A stretch of 8,953 nucleotides of DNA from Candidatus Falkowiibacteriota bacterium. Lineage in GTDB: Bacteria > Patescibacteriota > Patescibacteriia > UBA11705 > JACRDX01. Shown here piece by piece: positions 1-5,401 of this stretch (position 1 is its first letter; each line of letters starts with the position of its first letter). The notes below the pieces were generated by a model. That model made no database searches and was not told the origin of the DNA. It saw only the letters and a program-made list of their open reading frames with translations. The stretch spans positions 1-8,953 of the forward strand of contig JACRDX010000068.1 in the NCBI GenBank assembly GCA_016212745.1. The letters run 5' to 3'. The position numbers were made by a program, and so were the translations under genes.

Positions 1-55
1 ACGTCAACCGTTAGCCGATACGAGCATCGATGCCGCAACCGCTATCCGCATTATC

Positions 56-784
56 TTACGCCTTTGGGGGCAAAACTTTTTTAAAAACTATTTTTTGCTG
101 AACAATTGTCAGAATTGTTGTCAGCAACCAATAATATACCAACCCCGCCGGAAAACTGATTCCAATCAACACCGTCATAAACGGCATAAAATATTGCATG
201 CTTTTATTCATGTCAGCCAACATATTCTCATCTTTCGCGCCCTCAACTTTGGGTTTTGCTTTTTTAACGGTCAACATTTTTGTCTGAACATACTGCGCCA
301 AACCCGTGATAACGGCCAAAATCACAGACGGCTTTGAAAGATTAAGTATCCCGAAAAACGACGCGTCAATCGCGCCCGGATTCGCGACAAAAGAATAAAG
401 ATCCGCAAAATTCGCGTTTGTCAGGCCAGAACGAAAAACCTGATAAACCGCGATTAAAAATGGAAATTGTATTAACAATGGCAAACATGAAGACGCTGGA
501 TTGACTTTGCTTTCTTTGTACAATTCCATTGTTGCTTTTGCCAGCGCTTGTTTGTCATCTTTAAACTTTTTTTTCAACTCTTCCAATTTGGGCTGCAATT
601 CTTGAATCGCTCTTTGCGATTTTAACGAATACGCAGACAATGGCATCAATACCAGTTTTATCAAAATGGTCAAAATTGTAATCGCCAAAATCAGACTGTG
701 ACCAGGGATAATGTTATAAAGAAAAATCAAAGCATTAAAAATCGGCTTATATAAAACAAGATGGTACAGCATTGTTATGCTCAT
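56..784 (-). CDS. yidC: YidC/Oxa1-family membrane protein insertase
   Basis: Inserts and folds membrane proteins, alone or with SecYEG, in the cytoplasmic membrane. The 242-residue protein is the short form: it has the conserved five-helix core and no large periplasmic domain. Visible parts are a first helix at about residues 30-50 leading into the cytoplasmic helical hairpin (about 55-95, with LQPKLEELKKKFKDD), then the family segment around NPASSCLPLLIQFPFLIAVY (95-114), a helix near 150-168, and a final pair around 198-231 with FPAGLVYYWL. The groove arginine known in B. subtilis SpoIIIJ appears to be Lys43 here (ILIKLVLMPL), which keeps the positive charge. The start is ATG at 784; Met5 (772) is an alternative. 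There is no Shine-Dalgarno motif. It lies 11 bases downstream of nusA and is probably cotranscribed with it, an uncommon pairing. Identity is secure by sequence pattern. Confidence 0.95.
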   Translation of the reverse strand: MSITMLYHLVLYKPIFNALIFLYNIIPGHSLILAITILTILIKLVLMPLSAYSLKSQRAIQELQPKLEELKKKFKDDKQALAKATMELYKESKVNPASSCLPLLIQFPFLIAVYQVFRSGLTNANFADLYSFVANPGAIDASFFGILNLSKPSVILAVITGLAQYVQTKMLTVKKAKPKVEGAKDENMLADMNKSMQYFMPFMTVLIGISFPAGLVYYWLLTTILTIVQQKIVFKKVLPPKA

Positions 785-795
785 AATTTTTTGTT

Positions 796-2052
796 TTACT
801 TTGTCTCTTGCTCGGTGATGGTTTCGCCCTTGTCAGCCATAGCTTCAGCGGCGGCGGATTCTTTTTCCACTTCCTCAGGGCTTACTTCTTTTCCACTTTC
901 AGCAACTTTAATATTAATCATCCAACCAGTTAACTTACTGGCTAAACGAACATTTTGGCCTGACCTACCGATTGTCAATGACAGCTGGTCTTCATTGACA
1001 GTCACTGTCGCAACTTTGTTTTCTTCGTCCAATTCCACGTTATTAATTTTTGCTGGTGACAAAGCATTTTTAATGTACTGCGTAGGTTTTTCACTGTACA
1101 AAATTACATCAACTTTTTCGCCGTTCATCTCGTGAATAATTGTCTGAATCCTGCTTCCGCGCTGGCCAATGCAAGACCCAATCGGGTCCAAATTTGTATC
1201 GCCTGTCCAAATGGCGACTTTTGAACGTATTCCTGCCTCGCGCGCGATTCCTTTAATTTCAATCGTTCCGTCGCTGATTTCTGGAATTTCTGTAGCAAAC
1301 AGTTCGCGCACGATTTCAGGATGGCTGCGCGAAACAATAATCTCCGGTCCGCGTGTAGTCAAATTCACGTTGACAATATAAAATTTGAATCGGCTGCCAA
1401 TGCGATAATTTTCTCCACGAATCTGTTCTGTCTGCGGCAAAATAGCCGTGATTCTTCTATCCAAATCAACAAGCGTATTAAATCCTTCTTTGCGCTGCAC
1501 AATGCCATTCACAATTGTTTTTTCTTTTTCTTTATACGCCTGATAAATAATGTTGCGCTCTGCTTCGCGCAACCTTTGCGTAATCACCTGCTTTGCGGTT
1601 TGCGCGGCCATTCTGCCAAAATCGCCCGGGATTTCCAACAACGTTTTCAAAACTTCCCCAACTTTAATTTTTTTATCTATCAACTTTGCGTCCTTTAGCT
1701 CAATTTCCATGCGCGGGCTGAATTTGCGCATTTCTTCTGTGGGCATTTCTTCTTCCGTGAGCTCGCGTCCTTGTTCTTTCGCTTTCTGGCGCAATTCTTT
1801 AAAATGTTCAATCTGCGCCAGCTCTTCTTCTGTTAAATTTTCAACCACAGTTTTTTCATCAAAAACCTCCAGCTCGCCAGTTTTGATATTCAAAACAGCT
1901 CGCGGATTCTGGTTCTTTTCCGCGAAATCTTTGCGATAAGCAGCTGCAAGCGCGGCTTCCAATGTTTCAACAACCATTGCTTCATCAAGTCCTTTTTCAG
2001 CGCAAATCTGTTTGATTGCCGCCTGAATTGTTTTACCGTCAAAAATCTTCAT
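796..2052 (-). CDS. nusA: Transcription elongation/termination factor NusA
   Basis: Binds RNA polymerase and nascent RNA and modulates pausing, termination and antitermination. The 418 residues show the N-terminal polymerase-binding domain, with FGRMAAQTAKQVITQRLREAER at its end (145-166); an S1 domain (about 175-245, with ILPQTEQIRGENYRIGSRF and then GPEIIVSRSHPEIV); KH1 with LDPIGSCIGQRGSRIQTI (288-305); and KH2 with LSLTIGRSGQNVRLASKLTG (357-376). Compared with the usual N-terminal domain there is an extra charged, probably helical segment at about residues 70-113 (LTEEELAQIEHFKELRQKAK and onward). After KH2 comes only a short acidic tail; the E. coli AR repeats are absent. The ATG at 2052 begins the family-typical MKIFDGKTIQ. 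No Shine-Dalgarno motif precedes it. Two -10 candidates lie upstream. It heads a unit with yidC and is divergent from rpsF. Confidence 0.96.
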   Translation of the reverse strand: MKIFDGKTIQAAIKQICAEKGLDEAMVVETLEAALAAAYRKDFAEKNQNPRAVLNIKTGELEVFDEKTVVENLTEEELAQIEHFKELRQKAKEQGRELTEEEMPTEEMRKFSPRMEIELKDAKLIDKKIKVGEVLKTLLEIPGDFGRMAAQTAKQVITQRLREAERNIIYQAYKEKEKTIVNGIVQRKEGFNTLVDLDRRITAILPQTEQIRGENYRIGSRFKFYIVNVNLTTRGPEIIVSRSHPEIVRELFATEIPEISDGTIEIKGIAREAGIRSKVAIWTGDTNLDPIGSCIGQRGSRIQTIIHEMNGEKVDVILYSEKPTQYIKNALSPAKINNVELDEENKVATVTVNEDQLSLTIGRSGQNVRLASKLTGWMINIKVAESGKEVSPEEVEKESAAAEAMADKGETITEQETK

Positions 2053-2072
2053 ATTTTTTATGTTATTTGTTA

Positions 2073-2078
2073 ATTATA
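2073..2078 (-). promoter_or_regulatory. Proximal -10 box (TATAAT) for nusA
   Basis: A perfect TATAAT on the minus strand lies 20 bases upstream of the nusA ATG. Transcription would start near 2066 and give a leader of about 14 AT-rich bases with no Shine-Dalgarno sequence. The -35 region is only a T-run, so this is a weaker full match than the distal promoter at 2126-2154. Activity is inferred from the sequence. Confidence 0.45.
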
Positions 2079-2125
2079 CCAAAAAAGCAAAAATTAAAAA
2101 GCCATTCTAATATAGCTTTTCAAAT

Positions 2126-2154
2126 AGTATAACAACATTTTTATCAAAATACAA
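2126..2154 (-). promoter_or_regulatory. Distal sigma70-type promoter for nusA-yidC
   Basis: On the minus strand TTGTAT (2154-2149) and TATACT (2131-2126) are separated by exactly 17 bases, a good vegetative-promoter arrangement. Transcripts would begin near 2119 and carry a leader of about 65 bases before nusA. Its -35 end is a few bases from the rpsF promoter, so the two divergent promoters are packed back to back. Confidence 0.5.
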
Positions 2155-2158
2155 CTGC

Positions 2159-2181
2159 CGCTTGCTTTTTACAAACAAGCG
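2159..2181. promoter_or_regulatory. Inverted repeat between the divergent nusA and rpsF promoters
   Basis: CGCTTG (2159-2164) and CAAGCG (2176-2181) form a perfect 6-base inverted repeat. With one bulged base (C2165) the stem extends through TTT/AAA to 9 pairs around a TTAC loop. The repeat covers the -35 box and spacer of the rpsF promoter and ends 5 bases from the nusA -35 box. That position suits an operator acting on both promoters. No trans-acting factor is known from this window, and chance occurrence cannot be excluded. Confidence 0.35.
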
Positions 2182-2190
2182 TGATAATAT
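2162..2190 (+). promoter_or_regulatory. Extended -10 promoter for the rpsF-ssb-rpsR-efp operon
   Basis: TTGCTT (2162-2167), a 17-base spacer and TAATAT (2185-2190), with TG one base before the -10 hexamer (2182-2183), make a plausible extended -10 promoter. The predicted start near 2197 leaves about 23 untranslated bases before the rpsF ATG at 2220, none resembling a Shine-Dalgarno sequence. Confidence 0.5.
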
Positions 2191-2219
2191 TTCAGAATCA
2201 TCTAATCAATATTCAAACT

Positions 2220-2714
2220 ATGAACACGAGACATTATGAAATGCTTTACATCATCCCAATTAAATTTTTGGGAGAAGAAGCGATTGTCATTGAAAAAATT
2301 AATTCTTTGCTGAAAAAATTCGGCGCGGAAATCACGGCCGAAAACATTCTTGGCAAAAAACGGCTATATTACCCGATCAAAGCAACGCATCAGGGCCTTT
2401 ATGTTGCCACTGAATTTGACATGCACGCGGAAAACCTGAAAAAACTTGAAGGCAATTTAAAATTGACTTCAGAAATTTTACGCCATTTGATTGTTGAAAA
2501 AAAGAAAAAAACAGCGGAAGAAATCAAAAAAGAGCAAGAGTTACAAGAGCAACTATTAAAAAAGACAGAAGACAAACTTGACCAGCAAGAAGAAATTCCA
2601 GCCACAGCAAAAGAAGCCGCGCCTACTGGCAGGCAGGAAAAGAAAGATAAAAGAATCTCTCTTGACGACTTGGACGTTAAACTGGATGAAATTTTAAAAA
2701 ATGACGTTTTATAA
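2220..2714 (+). CDS. rpsF: 30S ribosomal protein S6 with charged C-terminal extension
   Basis: Primary-binding-stage protein of the 30S platform that pairs with S18. Residues 1-95 are the S6 fold (HYEMLYIIPIKF at the start, KKRLYYPIKATHQGLYVATEF in the middle). Residues about 96-164 are an extension rich in Lys, Glu and Gln, likely helical or coiled-coil (AEEIKKEQELQEQLLKKTED), ending in SLDDLDVKLDEILKNDVL. The total of 164 residues compares with about 95-135 in most bacteria. An upstream in-frame GTG at 2181 would add 13 residues atypical of S6 and lies inside the promoter, so ATG 2220, preceded by AAACT, is preferred. The gene is first in the classical rpsF-ssb-rpsR order. Residues PTGRQ in the tail are encoded by a GC-rich palindrome (2621-2637) that looks inserted. 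Confidence 0.95.
   Translation: MNTRHYEMLYIIPIKFLGEEAIVIEKINSLLKKFGAEITAENILGKKRLYYPIKATHQGLYVATEFDMHAENLKKLEGNLKLTSEILRHLIVEKKKKTAEEIKKEQELQEQLLKKTEDKLDQQEEIPATAKEAAPTGRQEKKDKRISLDDLDVKLDEILKNDVL
2621..2637. repeat. GC-rich partial palindrome inside rpsF, encoding PTGRQ
   Basis: GCCTACTGGCAGGCAGG stands out as GC-rich in an A-rich stretch and contains GCCT/AGGC inverted halves. It resembles the GCCTGCC/GGCAGGC palindromes that I recall as scattered in Parcubacteria genomes, where they are sometimes read in frame as PTGRQ. Here it sits in the poorly conserved tail of S6 and keeps the frame. I see no second copy in the window, so repeat status rests on general knowledge. Confidence 0.4.
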
Positions 2715-2815
2715 GAAATTTCAAATAACAAATTACAAATATCAAATCAAATACAAATTTCAAATGACCAATTCCAAAAATTGACATTTGACATTTGAAC
2801 TTTGATATTTCTACT
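2715..2815 (+). repeat. CAAAT-type repeat spacer between rpsF and ssb
   Basis: The whole spacer from the rpsF stop to the ssb start consists of iterated CAAAT-like words. The first two thirds read as CAAAT variants; the last third (about 2780-2810) reads as ATTTG variants. The halves are roughly inverse complements, for example AATATCAAATCAAAT against ATTTGAACTTTGATATTT, so the RNA could fold as a long imperfect hairpin. It is related in style to the spacers at 3308-3435 and 5287-5401 but is not a copy of them. Confidence 0.55.
2781..2809 (+). promoter_or_regulatory. Possible internal promoter giving leaderless ssb mRNA
   Basis: A perfect TTGACA (2781-2786) is followed after 17 bases by GATATT (2804-2809), four of six matches to TATAAT. 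The expected transcription start, about 7 bases after the -10 box, falls on the A of the ssb ATG at 2816. The motif lies inside low-complexity repeat sequence, which raises the chance of a spurious match. Confidence 0.3.
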
Positions 2816-3307
2816 ATGACACTAAACAAAGCCTTAATAATCGGGAATGTGACGCGTGACCCCGAACTACGTACAACGCCGCAAGGCATAGCTGTCACAA
2901 CATTCGGAGTCGCAACAAACATGCGCTGGACAGACGCGAGCGGGCAAAAACAAGAGAAAGCCGAATTTCACAACGTTGTTGCGTGGAGAAAATTGGCAGA
3001 AACATGCGCGCAATATTTGCGAAGAGGCAGCAAGGTGTACATTGAAGGCCGTTTGCAAACAAGGGAATGGGACGCGCAAGATGGAACAAAAAAACAACGA
3101 ACTGAAATTATTGCTGAAAACATGATTATGCTGGACAGGCCGGGCGCAGGACAGTCAACTGGCTCTGCCAGCCGTTTTACCCCACCAACGGCAGCAGGGC
3201 AAGCATCAGCGGACGTTCCAACAATCACGACCGATGTTCCGACCAGCCAGCCCCCAGTAGAAGCCGGCGCAACAGAAGATATAAAAATTGAGAATATCCC
3301 ATTTTAA
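2816..3307 (+). CDS. ssb: Single-stranded DNA-binding protein (SSB)
   Basis: Coats single-stranded DNA during replication, repair and recombination and recruits partners through its C-terminal tip. Residues 1-108 form the OB-fold domain (LNKALIIGNVTRDPELRTTP, then TDASGQKQEKAEFHNVVAWR and GSKVYIEGRLQTREW). Residues 109-153 are a Pro/Thr/Ala-rich flexible linker, and the protein ends EDIKIENIPF, the acidic IPF tip that binds partner proteins. Length 163 fits the family. An upstream TTG at 2795 would add seven residues before MTLNKALIIG; ATG 2816, preceded by CTACT, is the natural start. It lies between rpsF and rpsR as in most bacteria. There is no Shine-Dalgarno motif. A consensus -35 sequence in the spacer may allow separate expression. 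Confidence 0.97.
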   Translation: MTLNKALIIGNVTRDPELRTTPQGIAVTTFGVATNMRWTDASGQKQEKAEFHNVVAWRKLAETCAQYLRRGSKVYIEGRLQTREWDAQDGTKKQRTEIIAENMIMLDRPGAGQSTGSASRFTPPTAAGQASADVPTITTDVPTSQPPVEAGATEDIKIENIPF

Positions 3308-3435
3308 AAAATTTCGAATTTTGAAATCAGAATTTTGAATGAATTTCGAAATCTGAATTTTGAAACATTCAAACATTCATACATTCAACATTGATTCGAA
3401 ATTCAAAATTTAAAATTCAAAATTTTAACACTACT
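3308..3435 (+). repeat. Spacer-length repeat, copy A (ssb to rpsR)
   Basis: The entire spacer from ssb stop to rpsR start is a copy of the element found inverted at 5287-5401. Three blocks match perfectly: 3316-3338 with 5394-5372 (23 bases, containing GAAATCAGAATTTTGA), 3348-3369 with 5362-5341 (22 bases, GAAATCTGAATTTTGAAAC) and 3379-3397 with 5339-5321 (19 bases, ATACATTCAACATTGATTC). Its ends are inverted repeats of each other (AAATTTCGAATTTTGAA against TTCGAAATTCAAAATTT), so it could form a hairpin as DNA or RNA. Copy A has about 8 extra bases (within 3370-3378) and a slightly longer 3' end than copy B. Confidence 0.8.
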
Positions 3436-3660
3436 ATGTCTAAACCAATAATAACAAAAAGGAAACAATGCTATTTTTGCGCCAACAGAATAGAAGATAT
3501 TGACTATAAAGACGCGGAAACATTGCGAAAATTTATTTCATCTCAAGGAAAAATCGCTCCGCAGAAACGCAGCGGTTTGTGCGCTAAACATCAAAGACAC
3601 ATAGCAACTGCGATTAAGCGCGCCAGAATAATGGCTTTATTGCCATTTTTGATTCAATAA
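3436..3660 (+). CDS. rpsR: 30S ribosomal protein S18 (zinc-ligand form)
   Basis: Small-subunit protein that pairs with S6 on the 30S platform. The 74 residues carry the S18 signature IEDIDYKDAETLRKFISSQG (19-38) and IATAIKRARIMALLPF (56-71). Cys12, Cys15, Cys49 and His52 (CYFC and CAKH) form a likely zinc site; this is the cysteine-bearing form, whereas many bacteria have lost these residues. An in-frame ATG at 3391 would add 15 residues encoded by the repeat element (RNSKFKIQNFN), which are not S18-like. The start is therefore ATG 3436, preceded by CTACT exactly as in ssb. It is third gene of the operon, with efp starting 2 bases after its stop. Confidence 0.96.
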   Translation: MSKPIITKRKQCYFCANRIEDIDYKDAETLRKFISSQGKIAPQKRSGLCAKHQRHIATAIKRARIMALLPFLIQ

Positions 3661-3662
3661 TT

Positions 3663-4226
3663 ATGGCAATTTCAAGTTTGAACGACATCAAAAAAGGCAC
3701 TAATGTAGAAATTAATGGTGAACCATATCGTGTGGTTGAAGCAAATTTTTTGCGAATGCAAATGAGAAAACCAGTAATGCAGACAAAGCTGAAAAATCTG
3801 GCGAACGGCAAGGTTCTTGAAATTTCCTTCAAACCCGGCGACAAAGTGATAGAAGCGGAACTGGAACACATCAAAGCAACGTATCTTTATTCAGACGAAA
3901 ACAATTCGTATTTCATGGAAGCTGTTTCCTACGAGCAATTTTCAGTTCCAAAGGACAACATTAAAAACCAGCTGAAATTTTTATTGGAAAATCAGGAGGT
4001 TGAAGTTTTAAAATTCAAAGGCAATGCTTTGTCAATCCAGCTACCCAACAAAGTTGATTTAAAAGTTACTGAAGCTCCGCCCGGAATCAGAGGCGATTCA
4101 TCGCAAGGCGCGACAAAACAAATTACTCTTGAAACTGGCATGCACATCAATGCCCCGCTGTTCGTAAAACAAGGCGATGTCGTAAAAATAAATACTGAAA
4201 CCGGCGAATACGTTGAACGTGTATAA
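3663..4226 (+). CDS. efp: Translation elongation factor P with atypical loop tip
   Basis: Relieves ribosome stalling at consecutive prolines by binding between the P and E sites. At 187 residues it has the normal three-domain length: KOW-like domain I (1-64), OB domain II (about 65-128) and OB domain III (129-187, with TEAPPGIRGDSSQGATKQIT). Numbering aligns without gaps to E. coli EF-P as I recall it, so loop residues KPGKGQ (31-36) are RMQMRK here and the position of the modified Lys34 is Met34. The loop therefore has neither the lysine nor the PG/KG glycines, although Arg31, Arg35 and Lys36 flank it. The rest of domain I (PVMQTKLKNLANGKVLEISF) is normal. The ATG at 3663 is 2 bases after the rpsR stop, indicating coupling. 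efp is not usual in this operon elsewhere. No modification enzyme gene is present in the window. Confidence 0.95.
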   Translation: MAISSLNDIKKGTNVEINGEPYRVVEANFLRMQMRKPVMQTKLKNLANGKVLEISFKPGDKVIEAELEHIKATYLYSDENNSYFMEAVSYEQFSVPKDNIKNQLKFLLENQEVEVLKFKGNALSIQLPNKVDLKVTEAPPGIRGDSSQGATKQITLETGMHINAPLFVKQGDVVKINTETGEYVERV

Positions 4227-4230
4227 TCAT

Positions 4231-5286
4231 TTATTCAATTTCTTCAATCGGGGCGACCGCTGTTGGTTCGTCTTTTTCTTTTTTTACGGTTGCCCAAATT
4301 TCTTTTCTAATCTTTTCAATTAATTTAGGATTTGCTCGCAAATATTGTTTCGCGCTTTCTCTGCCAACGCCCAATTTTTCCTCGCCATAGCTATAAGAAT
4401 TTCCAGATTTGGTGATAATGTTATGCTGCGCGCCCAAATCAATAATGTCACCAGAAATAGAAATGCCCTCGTCGTACATTATGTCAAACTCACAAGTTTT
4501 AAACGGCGCCGCGACTTTATTCTTAACAATCTTGCACTTGATACGATTTCCAATTATGCGCTCGCCCTGCTTAATTTGCGCGGCGCGGCGCAATTCAACA
4601 CGAATCGAACTGTAAAATTTCAATGCCATGCCGCCGGTTGTTGTTTCTGGATTGCCAAAAAACACACCAATTTTGTGCCGCGTCTGATTGATAAATAGAA
4701 CAATGGTTTTTGATTTGGAAACAATACCAGCCAACTTACGCAACGCCTGGCTCATCAATCTGGCATGCAAACCCATATGCTGCTCTCCCATTTCGCCCTC
4801 TATTTCTGCTTTTGGCGTCAACGCTGCCACAGAATCAACAACAATCACATCAGTAGCATTTGAACGAACCAATGTTTCAACAATTTCCAATGCTTGCTCG
4901 CCAGTATCTGGCTGCGAAATCAACAAGTCCTCTATTTTAACGCCGATTTTGCGAGCATAATCAGGGTCAAGCGCATGTTCAGCATCAATAAACGCCGCAA
5001 CTCCGCCGCGTTTTTGTACTTCAGCGACCAAATGATGCGCCAACGTTGTTTTGCCGCTCATTTCAGTGCCAAAAACTTCAACAATTCTTCCTTGTGGCAT
5101 GCCGCCAATTCCAAGCGCAATATCAATTGATAAACAACCCGTTGGAACTGACTCAACGCTTATTTGCTTTGCTTCGCCAAAACGCATTATGGCACCTTCG
5201 CCAAAACGCTCTTTCAGCTGCTGTATTGCCTGCTCAATTGCCTGATTTTTTCCCTCCTCTTTTTCCTGCACAATTCGTTTAGCCAT
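4231..5286 (-). CDS. recA: Recombinase RecA
   Basis: ATP-dependent strand-exchange protein for homologous recombination and stress response. Of 351 residues, the N-terminal helix (13-36) is followed by VPTGCLSIDIALGIGGMPQGR, Walker A GTEMSGKT (73-80), the DAEHALDP motif (101-108), Walker B IVVDSVAAL (148-156), loop 1 around EGEMGEQHMGLHARLMSQ, and loop 2 GVFFGNPETTTGGMALKF (207-224). The C-terminal domain ends in a short acidic tail (EEIE). Compared with E. coli GPESSGKT the P-loop has Thr for Pro and Met for the first Ser; the Lys79 and Thr80 ligands are intact. The start is ATG 5286, giving MAKR. The full upstream spacer is a repeat copy. I see no LexA-type operator there. It lies downstream of rodZ and is convergent with efp, 4 bases apart. 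Confidence 0.97.
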   Translation of the reverse strand: MAKRIVQEKEEGKNQAIEQAIQQLKERFGEGAIMRFGEAKQISVESVPTGCLSIDIALGIGGMPQGRIVEVFGTEMSGKTTLAHHLVAEVQKRGGVAAFIDAEHALDPDYARKIGVKIEDLLISQPDTGEQALEIVETLVRSNATDVIVVDSVAALTPKAEIEGEMGEQHMGLHARLMSQALRKLAGIVSKSKTIVLFINQTRHKIGVFFGNPETTTGGMALKFYSSIRVELRRAAQIKQGERIIGNRIKCKIVKNKVAAPFKTCEFDIMYDEGISISGDIIDLGAQHNIITKSGNSYSYGEEKLGVGRESAKQYLRANPKLIEKIRKEIWATVKKEKDEPTAVAPIEEIE

Positions 5287-5401
5287 AGAAATATTATTTT
5301 AATTTTGAATTTCGAATTTTGAATCAATGTTGAATGTATTAATGTTTCAAAATTCAGATTTCTGATTTCAATCAAAATTCTGATTTCAAAATTCAAAATT
5401 T
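5287..5401 (-). repeat. Spacer-length repeat, copy B (rodZ-like gene to recA)
   Basis: Read on the minus strand this spacer runs from the stop of the RodZ-like gene to the recA start and matches copy A (3308-3435) in three perfect blocks totalling 64 bases, with near-identical sequence between the first two. Both copies begin directly after a TAA stop and end just before an ATG, so both have the same orientation relative to transcription although they lie on opposite strands. The terminal halves are inverted repeats. It contains several TTCGAA-like palindromes but no SOS box and no convincing promoter. Confidence 0.8.

Noticed and set aside
4..51. Short minus-strand reading frame starting MRIAVAASMLVSANG
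   Set aside because: Only 15 codons before a stop, with no homology I recognise; looks like chance.
761..1939. Plus-strand open frames opposite nusA
   Set aside because: They lie wholly antisense to a clear nusA and encode low-complexity Ser/Phe-rich sequences, typical shadows.
2181..2219. GTG start at 2181 for rpsF
   Set aside because: It lies inside the promoter region, and the extra 13 residues are not S6-like; MNTRHYEMLYII at 2220 fits the family.
2715..2815. CRISPR array or tandem satellite in the rpsF-ssb spacer
   Set aside because: The repeated words are 5-8 bases, degenerate and without regular spacers.
3391..3435. ATG start at 3391 for rpsR
   Set aside because: The added residues are encoded by the spacer repeat also found upstream of recA and do not resemble S18.
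5287..5401. LexA/SOS operator upstream of recA
   Set aside because: No CTGT-N8-ACAG or GAAC-N4-GTTC match; the TTCGAA palindromes belong to the repeat and also occur before rpsR.
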